Source: Candidatus Bathyarchaeota archaeon BA2
GTDB taxonomy: Archaea; Thermoproteota; Bathyarchaeia; Bathyarchaeales; Bathyarchaeaceae
DNA: 49,051 nt
Reading direction: 5' to 3'
NCBI GenBank assembly: GCA_001399795.1
Contig: LIHK01000017.1
Coordinates: 1-49,051, forward strand
The notes beneath the pieces were generated by a model. It was not told the DNA's origin. It made no database searches and saw nothing but the letters and a program-made list of their open reading frames with translations. Shown piece by piece: positions 24,104 through 33,612 of the stretch (positions within the stretch are counted from its first letter, which is position 1; the number at the start of each line of letters is the position of its first letter). Both the position numbers and the translations under genes were made by a program.

Positions 24104-25231
24104 GTGTGGCACTTCCTGATGGCTTTCAGTGAACTGAAAACATTTATCAAATCAACCTTCCTGGTCGCTCTTATCGTCACAGTTCTCTTTCTCGTTTTCT
24201 CATATTTCCTCGCAATGTTTTTGGGACCAACACTATTTTTCTTTACCCCGGAAGGTTTAAACAGCAGTATGCTCTATGTGCGAGAGCTTCCAATCTGGAT
24301 ATTCACTATAGTTGGTTTCGGTGTTCCCGTTCGGCTTAACGTCGGTCTATTCTTCTTGCTTCTTTGGAGCGCCTTTGCTATCTGCCTTGTCGCGGCTTGG
24401 CAATTCAGGGAAAGCCTCCAAGAAGTTATTGGAAAGAGCTTCTCTTGTCCCATGAAAAAACTTTTTAACAATTGTTTGTTTGCCGTGCCCATTCTAGCTA
24501 GCATGATACTCATTGCTGTCATTGCGATAACGGAGCTTCAGAAAGCTGGTGGCGTTCAAACGGGCGAGGCGTCTTTGCCGTCAAATCCCTTCGAAGCTTT
24601 TTTCTGGTTATCTTACGCCGCATTGGCTGAGGAAATCGGCTTTCGAGTAATCCCAATCGGCGCCTTCCTTATCATCTACCTCTTCTGGGTTAGAAGAAAG
24701 AACGCGGTGACACTTTCGTTGGGACAGCGCCTGAAACTATTCCTTACGGCGCCCCTATTTCCAGATGAAGGAAAGAAGATGGTTGGCTTGAGGACGGTGG
24801 GTGACTTCGGCGTCAGGGGCGGAATCACCTTAGGTGAATGGGTCATGGTCTTCTTTACTTCAATCGTTTTCGGTTTGGCTCACTACCTACTTGGAGGCGG
24901 TTGGGAAATTGGAAAGATCACTTCAGCTTCTGTGGTCGGCTTAGCCATGAGCTTAACGTACCTGCTCTATGGCGTTCAAGCCCCCATACTTCTACACTGG
25001 TTTTTCAACCACTACTTATGGTTCTTCAACCCCAGCGAACAAGGGGGACTACAGTTCGTCTCAAAATTATATCCCGATTTGCCTCTCGTATTTGCGCTGG
25101 CTGAACTCGCTATCATAATATTGGGTGTGCTTGGGTGGCTGACATTCGCGATTCTAGGGTTACGTAAAATGTTTAGATCTATCGCAAAAAGAGCTAAATC
25201 ACGGTTGATGTCGCTACTTCGAGCTTCCTAA
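24104..25231 (+). CDS. CPBP family intramembrane metalloprotease
   Basis: The protein has 375 aa with about eight hydrophobic helices. The CPBP (CAAX protease/bacteriocin-processing) motifs are present in order: EEIGFR (the glutamate pair, mid-protein), the histidine motif FGLAHY, and HWFFNHY near the last helices. These residues bind zinc in the membrane. The substrate is unknown; archaeal members are mostly uncharacterised. The GTG start at 24104 or the ATG at 24119 (MAFSEL) are both possible. Its 3' end overlaps hisS by 18 bases, tail to tail. Confidence 0.88.
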   Translation: MWHFLMAFSELKTFIKSTFLVALIVTVLFLVFSYFLAMFLGPTLFFFTPEGLNSSMLYVRELPIWIFTIVGFGVPVRLNVGLFFLLLWSAFAICLVAAWQFRESLQEVIGKSFSCPMKKLFNNCLFAVPILASMILIAVIAITELQKAGGVQTGEASLPSNPFEAFFWLSYAALAEEIGFRVIPIGAFLIIYLFWVRRKNAVTLSLGQRLKLFLTAPLFPDEGKKMVGLRTVGDFGVRGGITLGEWVMVFFTSIVFGLAHYLLGGGWEIGKITSASVVGLAMSLTYLLYGVQAPILLHWFFNHYLWFFNPSEQGGLQFVSKLYPDLPLVFALAELAIIILGVLGWLTFAILGLRKMFRSIAKRAKSRLMSLLRAS

Positions 25232-26512
25232 GATTTCCTCACAAAGATTCTTTATCTTAACCACTCTTTGTTCTCTCTTTTTCATGTCCCGCAAAACTAC
25301 TTTTCCTTCTTTAAGTTCCTCCGGGCCAACAATTACGGCGTGGGCGACTGCTTTTCTATCAGCGTCCGATAACGCCTTAGAAACCTTGCGCCCCATGACC
25401 TCAACCTCTACGGACAATCCAGCGCCCCTTAGCATTGACGACAGCCCTATAGCCTTCGCCCTAGATTCTTCATCGACAGGGATAACCACAACCCTCCTCT
25501 CCCTTGCAACTTTTGAGGGGATCCTTTGTTTGTCCATGGCTAGGACGATTCGATCAACTCCTTGGGCGACTCCTAAGGCGGGGGTTGGTTCACCTCCAAA
25601 GAGTTCGATTAATTTGTCGTAGCGTCCTCCACCGCTCAAGGCTATTTCAATTTCAGGAACGTACGTCTCAAATATTATTCCCGTATAGTATTCGAGACCC
25701 CTTGCGAAGCCTGCTTCTATCGTCACTTCAAGCTTGACCCCGCTTTCCGCCGTTAACTCGAGGATTTCCCGCAAATTTTCCACAGCGGCAACGGCCTTTT
25801 CATAATCTTGAACGCTTTCTTCTGCCCTCTTAAGAGTCTGGGAGAAGTCTTTTCCCTTGGTCTCAAATACTTTTTTTAAGGTTGCTAGACAGTTTTGCGA
25901 AGCACCTGATCCTCGTATGACTGTGAGTGCCTCTTCCCAAAGCTTTTTGTCCAGTAACTGCATGATTCTGTTCTGCTGTTCTTCCGTCACCCCTTCTTGA
26001 CTTAAGATTCCTCGCAAGATTCCTACGTGCCCTATCTTAAACCAATAGTCGCGAAGACCTAGCTTATCCATCAAATCTTTGGTAAGGATGAGTGCCTCCA
26101 CGTCGGCTTCTGGTTTGCTGGAACCAATAAACTCGTAATTAGCTTGCCAAAACTCTCGGAAGCGTCCATACTGGGGCTCGTCGTAGCGGTAGAGGCTTCC
26201 CACGCAGAAGAGCTTCACGGGTTTGGGCTCGTTCCTCATTTTGGTAGCCACCAATCTGGCTACGGAGGCTGTGAACTCAGGTCGTAAGGCAACTTTCCTG
26301 CCGCCCAAATCCTTAAAGGTGTACATGCGCTCCCGGATTTCCTCGCCGGATTTCGCTGCCAAAAGATTGTAGAGTTCAACGACCGGAGTGATGACCTCTT
26401 CATAGCCGTAGAGTTGAGCGAGTTTCCTTGAAACCTGTTCAACGTGCCTCATCCTTTCTGCTTCTTGAGGCAGGAAATCCCTCATTCCCCGGACTGTTCT
26501 GAACGCTGGCAT
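25214..26512 (-). CDS. hisS: Histidyl-tRNA synthetase
   Basis: The protein has 432 aa, a normal class II size. It charges tRNA-His. Motif 2 (LYRYDEPQYGRFREFWQANY) is intact, the histidine-binding loop reads LEYYTGIIFE, and motif 3 is GVAQGVDRIVLA. The C-terminal anticodon-binding domain follows (RRVVVIPVDEESRAKAIGL). The gene starts 17 bases after the endA homologue on the same strand, so the two are probably cotranscribed. Confidence 0.96.
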   Translation of the reverse strand: MPAFRTVRGMRDFLPQEAERMRHVEQVSRKLAQLYGYEEVITPVVELYNLLAAKSGEEIRERMYTFKDLGGRKVALRPEFTASVARLVATKMRNEPKPVKLFCVGSLYRYDEPQYGRFREFWQANYEFIGSSKPEADVEALILTKDLMDKLGLRDYWFKIGHVGILRGILSQEGVTEEQQNRIMQLLDKKLWEEALTVIRGSGASQNCLATLKKVFETKGKDFSQTLKRAEESVQDYEKAVAAVENLREILELTAESGVKLEVTIEAGFARGLEYYTGIIFETYVPEIEIALSGGGRYDKLIELFGGEPTPALGVAQGVDRIVLAMDKQRIPSKVARERRVVVIPVDEESRAKAIGLSSMLRGAGLSVEVEVMGRKVSKALSDADRKAVAHAVIVGPEELKEGKVVLRDMKKREQRVVKIKNLCEEILGSSK

Positions 26513-26529
26513 TTATGTCACCGTGACTT

Positions 26530-27111
26530 TCATTTTAGGGTAAGTTGTGATAGGGAATAATAGACTATTTCTCCTCTTCTGTTTATAACGACAAGAATCA
26601 ATTTCTTCTTTAGGCTCTGAACATACCCTAATGCTCTCGCCAACTCTTCCACAGAAACTGGCTGGCCCTCTTGGATTCCAAATACGAGGTACTTAGCTGT
26701 TTCCTTCCCGTACTCCCCGCGTTCGTAAACTCGAAAGTCTATGCCAAGACCAAAACCTTCCCTTGCTACGTAGCCTCGGCTCCTCAGGTCCCTGTAGATC
26801 AGGTACCTAACCCAAGCGTTCTCATCCACTGATTGAAAACGCTTTAGGAGGTCTTTAAAACCCACTTTTTCTCCAGTTTCTTCGTCTTCAACCTCGATGA
26901 TTCCTTTGCCCAACAAGAAAAGCGCCTCGTAAAAAGTGAGGGTTAACTTCCCATTTTCAGAAACGCCGTAGCCTCGCGAGGAAAGTCCTTCGATACCTTC
27001 AGGTGAGGAAACCAGAACGTCATTCTCTCTCAGCGAAACTTTTATCTTCAATTCGGCAACGCGAGTCTCATCAGCCTCAGGTTTCAACTGCCCCAAAGCT
27101 ATAACCTTCAT
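26530..27111 (-). CDS. endA: tRNA-intron endonuclease (EndA) family protein lacking the catalytic histidine
   Basis: The protein has 193 aa with the N-terminal and C-terminal domains of archaeal EndA. Family members use a Tyr-His-Lys triad to cut bulge-helix-bulge introns. Here the tyrosine is present (FRVY, residue 129) and so is the lysine (KKK, residues 168-170), but the histidine expected in a KEHSxYLV context is threonine 138 (KETAKYLV, codon at 26698-26700). In archaea with heterotetrameric EndA, one subunit is catalytic and one structural; this gene may be the structural subunit, with a second homologue elsewhere. The unusual intron positions in the tRNAs of this window fit such a broad-specificity enzyme. 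Confidence 0.88.
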   Translation of the reverse strand: MKVIALGQLKPEADETRVAELKIKVSLRENDVLVSSPEGIEGLSSRGYGVSENGKLTLTFYEALFLLGKGIIEVEDEETGEKVGFKDLLKRFQSVDENAWVRYLIYRDLRSRGYVAREGFGLGIDFRVYERGEYGKETAKYLVFGIQEGQPVSVEELARALGYVQSLKKKLILVVINRRGEIVYYSLSQLTLK

Positions 27112-27176
27112 CTACTAACGCTATCATATGTACGTTTAAAATTTAACCTCTCAGTTGGGAGCCCAAAGGTTTTTAA

Positions 27177-27320
27177 GGTTGAAAACGGTGATGGATTGCA
27201 AAAGAGGTTGAAAACGTGAGGGGTCGTTTCCTCTTCTGACAACGCGTTTCTGCTACTTTTCTTAGCAAATTCCACAAACGATCGTTACAGTTTTCGGACC
27301 TCAACCTTATATGAATCATC
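27177..27320 (+). promoter_or_regulatory. leuC upstream region: direct repeats, small palindrome and TATA box
   Basis: GGTTGAAAACG occurs at 27177-27187 and again at 27206-27216, 29 bp apart in the same orientation. AACGATCGTT (27277-27286) is a perfect palindrome. A TATA-like CTTATATGA lies near 27305-27313, about 40 bases before the leuC ATG. These are plausible control sites for the leucine operon; nothing links them to a named regulator. Confidence 0.35.
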
Positions 27321-27350
27321 ATACGTCAAGACACCAATTCAGAAATATGA

Positions 27351-28634
27351 ATGAGGTTATCTGAGGGACAGATCATGAACATAATCGAAAAGATTTTGGC
27401 TAAAGCCTCAGGGAAAGACGAAGTCACCCCGGGAGAGATAGTGGAAGCCAGCGTCGACGTAGCTATGATACACGACCTAACTGGCCCCTTAACCATTGAG
27501 TCATTTCGAAAAATTGGAGCAAGGAAAGTTTGGGACAACAAGAGGATAGTCGTCATTTTCGACCACTTGGTTCCAGCCAACTCAGAGAGGGCAGCTAAGT
27601 TGCACAGCATCGTGAGAGAGTTTGTAGCAGAACAGAAAATAGAGAATTTTTACGATGTTGGTCGAGGAGGTATTTGCCACCAAGTGATGCCGGAAAAGGG
27701 TCATGTTAGACCTGGAGAACTAATTGTAGGCGCAGACTCCCACACATGCACCTATGGCGCATTCGGAGCCTTCGCAACAGGCATAGGAGCAACCGACATG
27801 GCTGCCGTTTTTGCAACAGGCGCGCTTTGGCTCAAAGTTCCCAGCGTTATCAAAGTAAATGTGGAGGGGCGATTCCAGAGATACGTTACGCCGAAGGATT
27901 TGATCTTGAATATGATGGGTGAGATCAAAGCTGATGGAGCCATCTACAAAGGAATAGAATTTGCAGGTTCTACCGTACGAAACATGAGTGTTGATGGCCG
28001 AATGACAATGTGCAACATGGCTATAGAGGTAAGCGCCAAAACGGGCATAGTAGAGCCAGACGAAACAACGCTAAACTACATCAAGGAGAGAACCAACAAA
28101 CCATTTCAAATCTTCGAGAATGACCATGACAGTGCCTACGAAAAGATTTTGAATTTAGACGTCACAAACATGGAACCCCAAGTTTCTTGTCCCCACTCAG
28201 TTGACAATGTTAAACCAGTATCAGAGGTAGCTGATGTCAGCATAGATCAAGCGTTTATAGGGTCTTGCACAAATGGTCGCATAGAGGATCTACGATTAGC
28301 AGCCAGCTTTTTAAAGGGCAAAAAAGTGAGGAATGGAGTGCGAATGATAGTGGTCCCTGCCTCGCGGGAAGTGTATCTACAAGCGTTGCAGGAGGGCCTC
28401 CTCGAAATCTTCTTGAAAGCCGGCGCTATCGTTGGCAATCCTACGTGTGGTCCATGTCTCGGTGGACACCTAGGACTCTTGGCCCCTGGGGAGATTTGCA
28501 TAAGCTCTTCAAACAGGAACTTTGTTGGAAGAATGGGAAGCCCAAAGGCTAAGGTGTATCTCGCTTCCCCTATCACAGTTGCGGCTTCAGCCATAACAGG
28601 TAAAATCACCAATCCCAGAGAATTGGAGGCTTGA
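27351..28634 (+). CDS. leuC: 3-isopropylmalate dehydratase large subunit (aconitase family)
   Basis: The protein has 427 aa. With LeuD it isomerises 2- to 3-isopropylmalate, or (with citramalate) the methyl-malate step of isoleucine synthesis. Iron-sulfur ligands of the aconitase family are visible: IGSCTNGR (one cysteine) and NPTCGPCLGG (the CxxC). ADSHTCTYGAFGAFATGIG carries the active-site histidine. The length fits archaeal LeuC rather than bacterial. ATG 27351 or ATG 27375 (MNIIEKIL) could be the start. It is the first gene of leuCDB-leuA. Confidence 0.93.
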   Translation: MRLSEGQIMNIIEKILAKASGKDEVTPGEIVEASVDVAMIHDLTGPLTIESFRKIGARKVWDNKRIVVIFDHLVPANSERAAKLHSIVREFVAEQKIENFYDVGRGGICHQVMPEKGHVRPGELIVGADSHTCTYGAFGAFATGIGATDMAAVFATGALWLKVPSVIKVNVEGRFQRYVTPKDLILNMMGEIKADGAIYKGIEFAGSTVRNMSVDGRMTMCNMAIEVSAKTGIVEPDETTLNYIKERTNKPFQIFENDHDSAYEKILNLDVTNMEPQVSCPHSVDNVKPVSEVADVSIDQAFIGSCTNGRIEDLRLAASFLKGKKVRNGVRMIVVPASREVYLQALQEGLLEIFLKAGAIVGNPTCGPCLGGHLGLLAPGEICISSSNRNFVGRMGSPKAKVYLASPITVAASAITGKITNPRELEA

Positions 28635-28640
28635 CAAAGA

Positions 28641-29135
28641 ATGATCTCAGGAAAAGCGATAAAGTACGGAAACAACGTGAACACCGACGTTATTATTCCG
28701 GCAAAATACTTAGTTCTAACACTTGATCCAGCGGAATTAGCGAAACACGCAATGGAAGGTTTAGATCCCACGTTCTTTAGGAAGGCTCAAGGCGGAGTCA
28801 TAATTGTTGCTGGAAGAAACTTCGGCTGCGGCTCAAGCCGGGAAGAAGCGCCTTTGGCGTTAAAGCATGCTGGCGCTAAGTGCGTACTCGCGGAGTCCTT
28901 TGCCCGCATTTTTTACAGAAACGCCATAAACCTCGGCGTGCCAGTGCTTGAATGTTCCGGAGTTTCAGACAACGTTGAAGATGGCGACGAGTTAATGGTG
29001 AATCTAGAGACAGGATTGATTGAAAATCGGTCGAAGGGCTTAACTCTTCGCGCAACTCAGCTTCCAGAGTTCATTATGGAAATACTGAATGACGGAGGCC
29101 TAATAGAACACCTGAAGAAGAGGGGGATAAAATGA
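28641..29135 (+). CDS. leuD: 3-isopropylmalate dehydratase small subunit
   Basis: The protein has 164 aa, the short archaeal form. [11 protein letters not shown] near the N-terminus and [20 protein letters not shown] are the swivelling-domain signatures. It partners with the LeuC product six bases upstream. The residues after KYL decide specificity among isopropylmalate, methylmalate and homoaconitate; here they read VLTLDP, which I cannot assign securely. The stop overlaps the leuB start (ATGA). Confidence 0.93.
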   Translation: MISGKAIKYGNNVNTDVIIPAKYLVLTLDPAELAKHAMEGLDPTFFRKAQGGVIIVAGRNFGCGSSREEAPLALKHAGAKCVLAESFARIFYRNAINLGVPVLECSGVSDNVEDGDELMVNLETGLIENRSKGLTLRATQLPEFIMEILNDGGLIEHLKKRGIK

Positions 29136-30190
29136 GCGAATACCAAATAGCCCTAATCCCGGGAGACGGGGTCGGACCTGAACTAACCGAAGCAACCCTG
29201 AAGGTCTTAGATGCCGTTCAGAAGAGGTTTGACCTAGGTTTAAGCATCGTTAAGGTTGATGCTGGTGACGAATGCTTTAAACAGAAGGGTGTGGCTCTCC
29301 CCGAAGACACTGTAGAGGCGATAAAAAATTCGCACGCATGTCTGAAGGGTCCCGTGGGTGAAACGGCTGCTGAAGTCGTTGTTAAGCTGAGAATTATGTT
29401 TGATTTGTACGCCAACATTCGCCCCATAAAGGCCTATCCCTCAACCCCGTCCCTAAGGCCTGACATAGACTTTGTCTTTGTGAGGGAGAACACCGAAGAC
29501 GTTTACAAGGGCATGGAATTCATGCTAGACAACACTGCCATCTGCCTAAGGGTTATAACGAGGAAGGGGTGCGAACGAATAGCCAAAAAAGCCTTCGAAG
29601 TGGCTAGAAGGAGAAACGCCAAGAAAAAAGTTACAGCAGTCCACAAAGCAAACGTCATGAAAGTAACATGCGGCCTATTTGCAGAAGTTTGCAGGGAAGT
29701 GGCAAAACAATATCCAGACATAACATTTCAAGAGCAGTACGTTGACGCCGCAGCCATGCGCCTGATAAAGGAACCACAAAAATTCGACGTCATAGTGACC
29801 CCAAACATGTTTGGTGACATACTTTCCGACGAAGCTGCCCAACTTATTGGAGGCTTAGGCATGGTCCCAGGGGCAAACATAGGAGAAAACTTTGCCATAT
29901 TTGAGCCAGTTCACGGGTCAGCTCCAAGCAGAGTTGGGAAGCACACAGCAAATCCATGTTCCATGATCCTCGCCGCGAAAATGATGCTGGACTGGTTGGG
30001 TGAACAGCATGGCGATTCTAAGTGTTCGGCTGCGGCCCAAGCCGTAGACGAAGCAGTGGTTGAGACGTTGCGCAAGGGTATAACTGTTCCGGACTTCGGT
30101 GGAAGGGCTAAAACCGTGGAAATGGGAGAAGCCATCGCTGAGGAAATCTTGGAAAGTAACCGTTTAAATGGAGGAAATTTGTTAAAATGA
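29132..30190 (+). CDS. leuB: 3-isopropylmalate dehydrogenase (beta-decarboxylating dehydrogenase family)
   Basis: The protein has 352 aa. It oxidises and decarboxylates 3-isopropylmalate with NAD. Signatures are LIPGDGVGPELTEATLKVLD at the N-terminus, VRENTEDVYKGME, the catalytic lysine in VHKANVMK, and MFGDILSDEAAQLIGGLGM with the metal-binding aspartates. The adenine-binding loop EPVHGSAPSRVGKHTANP points to NAD rather than NADP. Homoisocitrate or isocitrate dehydrogenases are close relatives; the operon favours the leucine/isoleucine role. Confidence 0.9.
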   Translation: MSEYQIALIPGDGVGPELTEATLKVLDAVQKRFDLGLSIVKVDAGDECFKQKGVALPEDTVEAIKNSHACLKGPVGETAAEVVVKLRIMFDLYANIRPIKAYPSTPSLRPDIDFVFVRENTEDVYKGMEFMLDNTAICLRVITRKGCERIAKKAFEVARRRNAKKKVTAVHKANVMKVTCGLFAEVCREVAKQYPDITFQEQYVDAAAMRLIKEPQKFDVIVTPNMFGDILSDEAAQLIGGLGMVPGANIGENFAIFEPVHGSAPSRVGKHTANPCSMILAAKMMLDWLGEQHGDSKCSAAAQAVDEAVVETLRKGITVPDFGGRAKTVEMGEAIAEEILESNRLNGGNLLK

Positions 30191-30232
30191 GAAAACTTTC
30201 ATGTTTGAAAATCTTGTTTAGGAGTTGAAAAA

Positions 30233-31756
30233 ATGAAATCGAAAAATGTGAAATACGTAAGCATCTTTGACACGACGCTTAGAGACGGAGAACAAACCCC
30301 GGGAGTGTCGCTAACCACAGAGGAAAAATTGGAAATAGCACGCCAACTTGACAGGTTGGGTGTAGACGTTATAGAAGCTGGCACCCCAATAAGCTCGGAA
30401 GGCGAGAAAAGAGCAGTCAGAGAAATAACTAAAGCTGGACTGAACGCTGAAATATGCGCCCTCGCTCGCACCACAAGGGTAGACGTCGACGCGGCCATCG
30501 CCTGTGATGTCGGCTCGGTTCACACCTTTATATCAACTTCAGATGTACAAATGAAACACGCCGTAAACATGACCCCTGAACAAGTTTTGTCCGCAACCAT
30601 TGATTCCGTAGAGTACATTAAAGACCATGGATTGATATGCGAGTTTTCACCCATGGACGCCACGAGAACAGAGATAAATTTCCTGAAGCGAGTGTGCAAA
30701 GCTGCTGAGGAGGCTGGAGCCGACCGAATAAATATTCCGGATACCGTTGGAATAATGACCCCTGTAACCATGCGAAAACTTATTGAGGATGTTAAAAGCG
30801 TGGTGGGAGTCCCCATCAGTGTACATTGCCATAACGACTTCGGAATGGCAGTTGCCAACTCCCTGGCTGGAGTTGAGGCAGGGGCTTCTCAAATTCACGT
30901 AACCGTGAACGGGCTGGGTGAAAGAGCTGGAAACGCGGCACTAGAGGAAGTTGTAATGGCCCTTCATCTAATTTATAACCGAAAAACAGGGATAAACACT
31001 AAGCTACTCTACGACACTTCACGACTGGTGGCTAAATTAACGGGCGTTATGATACAGCCCAATAAGGCTATCGTAGGTGAAAACGCCTTTGCCCATGAGT
31101 CCGGTATACACACCCGCGGAGTCACCGTGGTTCCCTTAACCTTCGAGCCAATAAAGCCAGAGCTCGTGGGAAGAAAAAGGAAGCTTGTGGCTGGCAAACT
31201 GTCCGGTACCAGCGGCATCAAAGCGGAGTTGAAAGAGGCTGGAATCTATCCTAACAAAGATCAATTGGGAGAGATTGTTAGAAGGGTTAAAGAGTTGGGA
31301 GACAAGGGTAAAACAGTGACAGACGCCGATCTGTTAGCCATAACCAGATCAGTTATGGGAAAAGTGGTGAAGGAAAAGAGAATCGTCGACTTAACCGACC
31401 TGGCGGTAGTAACGGGAATCAGAGTTATTCCAACAGCCTCTGTGAGACTTGTGTTAGATGGAAAGGAGTACGTCACTTCGGAAACTGGTTTAGGTCCAGT
31501 GGACGCCGCCATCAAGGCTGTGCAAAAGCTTACAGCCGACCTAGCGGAAGTTAGGTTAAAGGAGTATCGGATAGAGGCTACAACTGGGGGCTCAGACGCC
31601 ATGGGTGAAGTGATAATAAAAGTTGAGGACAGAGATGGAAACGTTGTCTCGGCAAGGGCTACCCATGAAGACATAGTCATGGCTAGTGTTGAGGCAATGA
31701 TAAATGCGATTAACAAAAGTCTGCTGAAGAGAAGAAACCGGGACAAACAGGCTTGA
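30233..31756 (+). CDS. leuA: 2-isopropylmalate/(R)-citramalate synthase
   Basis: The protein has 507 aa. It condenses acetyl-CoA with a 2-oxoacid to start leucine (2-oxoisovalerate) or isoleucine (pyruvate) synthesis. The HMGL-like TIM barrel begins IFDTTLRDGEQTPGVSLT; the metal-binding HCHNDFGMAVANSL and NGLGERAGNAALEEVVMAL are intact. The last 120 residues form the LeuA-type regulatory dimer domain, which usually binds leucine or isoleucine as feedback inhibitor. CimA and LeuA are hard to tell apart by eye; the operon with leuCDB fits both. It ends 9 bases from the end of mtnA on the other strand. Confidence 0.88.
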   Translation: MKSKNVKYVSIFDTTLRDGEQTPGVSLTTEEKLEIARQLDRLGVDVIEAGTPISSEGEKRAVREITKAGLNAEICALARTTRVDVDAAIACDVGSVHTFISTSDVQMKHAVNMTPEQVLSATIDSVEYIKDHGLICEFSPMDATRTEINFLKRVCKAAEEAGADRINIPDTVGIMTPVTMRKLIEDVKSVVGVPISVHCHNDFGMAVANSLAGVEAGASQIHVTVNGLGERAGNAALEEVVMALHLIYNRKTGINTKLLYDTSRLVAKLTGVMIQPNKAIVGENAFAHESGIHTRGVTVVPLTFEPIKPELVGRKRKLVAGKLSGTSGIKAELKEAGIYPNKDQLGEIVRRVKELGDKGKTVTDADLLAITRSVMGKVVKEKRIVDLTDLAVVTGIRVIPTASVRLVLDGKEYVTSETGLGPVDAAIKAVQKLTADLAEVRLKEYRIEATTGGSDAMGEVIIKVEDRDGNVVSARATHEDIVMASVEAMINAINKSLLKRRNRDKQA

Positions 31757-31765
31757 TTTACCTCT

Positions 31766-32782
31766 TCAAACCTCATGTAATTGTTTAAGATCTTCTGGAG
31801 ATAAAACACCTTTCTCAGTTACGATAGCGCTGACGTACTTCATGGGCGTGACATCAAAAGCTGGGTTCATTGCTTTAACCCCCTCTGGCGCAATTCTTCG
31901 GGAAAAAAAGTGTGTAACCTCCTCTGGATTTCTTTCCTCAATAACTGCTTCGTTTGAAGTGTGGCTTAGGTCCATGGTTGAAGTGGGAGCCGCTACATAA
32001 AATGGAATTCCATGTTCATGAGCCAGCACCGCGATTGTGTAGGTGCCTATCTTGTTTATCACCGCGTCTCGAACTATCCTATCTGCTCCAACAAAAACCT
32101 TGTCCACCATTTGCCTAGACATAACAGAGCCCACCATGCTATCCGTGATCAACGTTACAGGGATGCCATCTCGTTTTAGCTCATAAGCCGTAAGCCTAGC
32201 ACCCTGAAGTTTAGGCCTCGTCTCAGTGGCAATCACGCTGACAGTCTTGCCCTGCTCCCACGCAGCCCTTATAACCCCTAACGCAGTTCCATAATCAACA
32301 GTAGCCAAGCTGCCCGTGTTACAGTGGGTGAGAACAGTATCCCCATCGTCAATCAGCTTGGATCCATGCTCGCCGATCTTGCGGTTAGTTTCAACATCCT
32401 CGTCTGCCATTCTTTGAGCCTCGTCAACAATAACCTTGGCTACGTCTTTTGCGTCACCTGAAGCTTCTCTTGCCTTTCTCGCGATTCGGTTGATTGCCCA
32501 GAAAGGATTCATCGCGGTGGGTCTCGTCCTTCTCAAGATTTCGGCTGACTGTTCAATTTCATTTATTAAATCTTCCTTCCTCTCGGCTTTGGAATAGTAG
32601 GCCGTGAGAGCCAAGCCATAAGCTGCTGCTACGCCTATGAGTGGGGCTCCCCTTAACTTCATGTCGTTGATGGCAGAAGCCACTTCATGACACTTCTTCA
32701 TTTTCAAGTAGACAAGTTCACTGGGTAGCTTAGTTTGATCTATTGTGACAACTAAGCCATCTTGCCACTCTATGGTTCTCAT
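31766..32782 (-). CDS. mtnA: S-methyl-5-thioribose-1-phosphate isomerase
   Basis: The protein has 338 aa. It belongs to the eIF2B-alpha/MtnA isomerase family and converts methylthioribose-1-phosphate to the ribulose form in methionine salvage. The substrate-loop RGAPLIGVAAAYGLAL, the catalytic cysteine in THCNTGSLATVDYGTALG and the aspartate in FVGADRIV are all present. In archaea it may also act on 5-deoxyribose-1-phosphate. The gene is divergent from the endonuclease-like gene, with a 53-base gap. Confidence 0.93.
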   Translation of the reverse strand: MRTIEWQDGLVVTIDQTKLPSELVYLKMKKCHEVASAINDMKLRGAPLIGVAAAYGLALTAYYSKAERKEDLINEIEQSAEILRRTRPTAMNPFWAINRIARKAREASGDAKDVAKVIVDEAQRMADEDVETNRKIGEHGSKLIDDGDTVLTHCNTGSLATVDYGTALGVIRAAWEQGKTVSVIATETRPKLQGARLTAYELKRDGIPVTLITDSMVGSVMSRQMVDKVFVGADRIVRDAVINKIGTYTIAVLAHEHGIPFYVAAPTSTMDLSHTSNEAVIEERNPEEVTHFFSRRIAPEGVKAMNPAFDVTPMKYVSAIVTEKGVLSPEDLKQLHEV

Positions 32783-32835
32783 GCTTTCGCACCACCAAGT
32801 TCCACTATCCGCTGTTTGTAACTTTTATTTTTGTT

Positions 32836-33612
32836 GTGCATAACCGTAAAATCGGAGATTTGCCCTTTTATAGACTCGGCAACATGACAATTGGAGATTC
32901 TTCCATGAAACGGGAAGCTATGAATTTACTGGTTGATAAATTTGGGCAAAAATACTCGGATATTTTGGGAATAAACCTGAGAACCAAGGATGATGGAGAA
33001 ATTTTTAAATGGTTTTTGGCGTCCGTTCTGTTTGGCGCTCCTATAACTGAAAGTTCTGTCATAAGAACTTACAGGTGTTTTGAGAGCCATAGGGTATTAA
33101 CGCCCGAGAAGATTCTAGAAACTGGGTGGCAAGGTTTAGTTGACATACTTGATGAAGGTAGCTACACGAGATATGACTTCAAGACCAGCGACAAGCTTCT
33201 AGAGGTTATGGGCAATCTGCTAACCCGATACATGGGTAGCCTAAACCTTATCCATGGGCAAGCTTTGAACCAGTCTGATCTAGAAAAACGCTTGATGGCT
33301 TTGGGAAAAGGTGTGGGACCCGTGACTGTAAGCATATTCTTGCGGGAATTGAGGGGCCTCTGGGAGAAAGCTGATTCAAAGCCCACTCCCCTGGTTATTC
33401 TAGCGGCGAAAAACCTAGGTATAGTAAAGGAGGAAAGTCCTGAAAAGACATTGGAAGCGCTTAAAGAATTCTGGAGGAAAAATAGGGTTCCTCAGAAAAC
33501 TTTTGTGAATTTTGAAACGGCTTTGCTTAGGCTTGGCAAGGACTTTTGTAGAAAAGGAAAATGTAAGCAATGCGTGCTTAAGCATTACTGTCTAACAGCT
33601 ACTTGGGCGTAA
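32836..33612 (+). CDS. HhH-GPD (endonuclease III-like) DNA repair protein
   Basis: The protein has 258 aa. The middle part carries the helix-hairpin-helix of DNA glycosylases (LMALGKGVGPVTVSIFLREL), and the end has four cysteines in CRKGKCKQCVLKHYC (C-x4-C-x2-C-x5-C), close to the iron-sulfur loop of endonuclease III, which has C-x6-C-x2-C-x5-C. The lysine and aspartate that make an active EndoIII bifunctional are not obvious to me, so activity is unsure. A GTG start is used (32836); an ATG at 32884 is the alternative. The 3' end overlaps the GfcR-like gene by 14 bases. Confidence 0.75.
   Translation: MHNRKIGDLPFYRLGNMTIGDSSMKREAMNLLVDKFGQKYSDILGINLRTKDDGEIFKWFLASVLFGAPITESSVIRTYRCFESHRVLTPEKILETGWQGLVDILDEGSYTRYDFKTSDKLLEVMGNLLTRYMGSLNLIHGQALNQSDLEKRLMALGKGVGPVTVSIFLRELRGLWEKADSKPTPLVILAAKNLGIVKEESPEKTLEALKEFWRKNRVPQKTFVNFETALLRLGKDFCRKGKCKQCVLKHYCLTATWA

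Noticed and set aside
27190-27239. C/D-box RNA (GTGATGG ... CTGA) upstream of leuC
   Set aside because: The inner D' and C' boxes are poor and no terminal stem is visible; chance match is likely.
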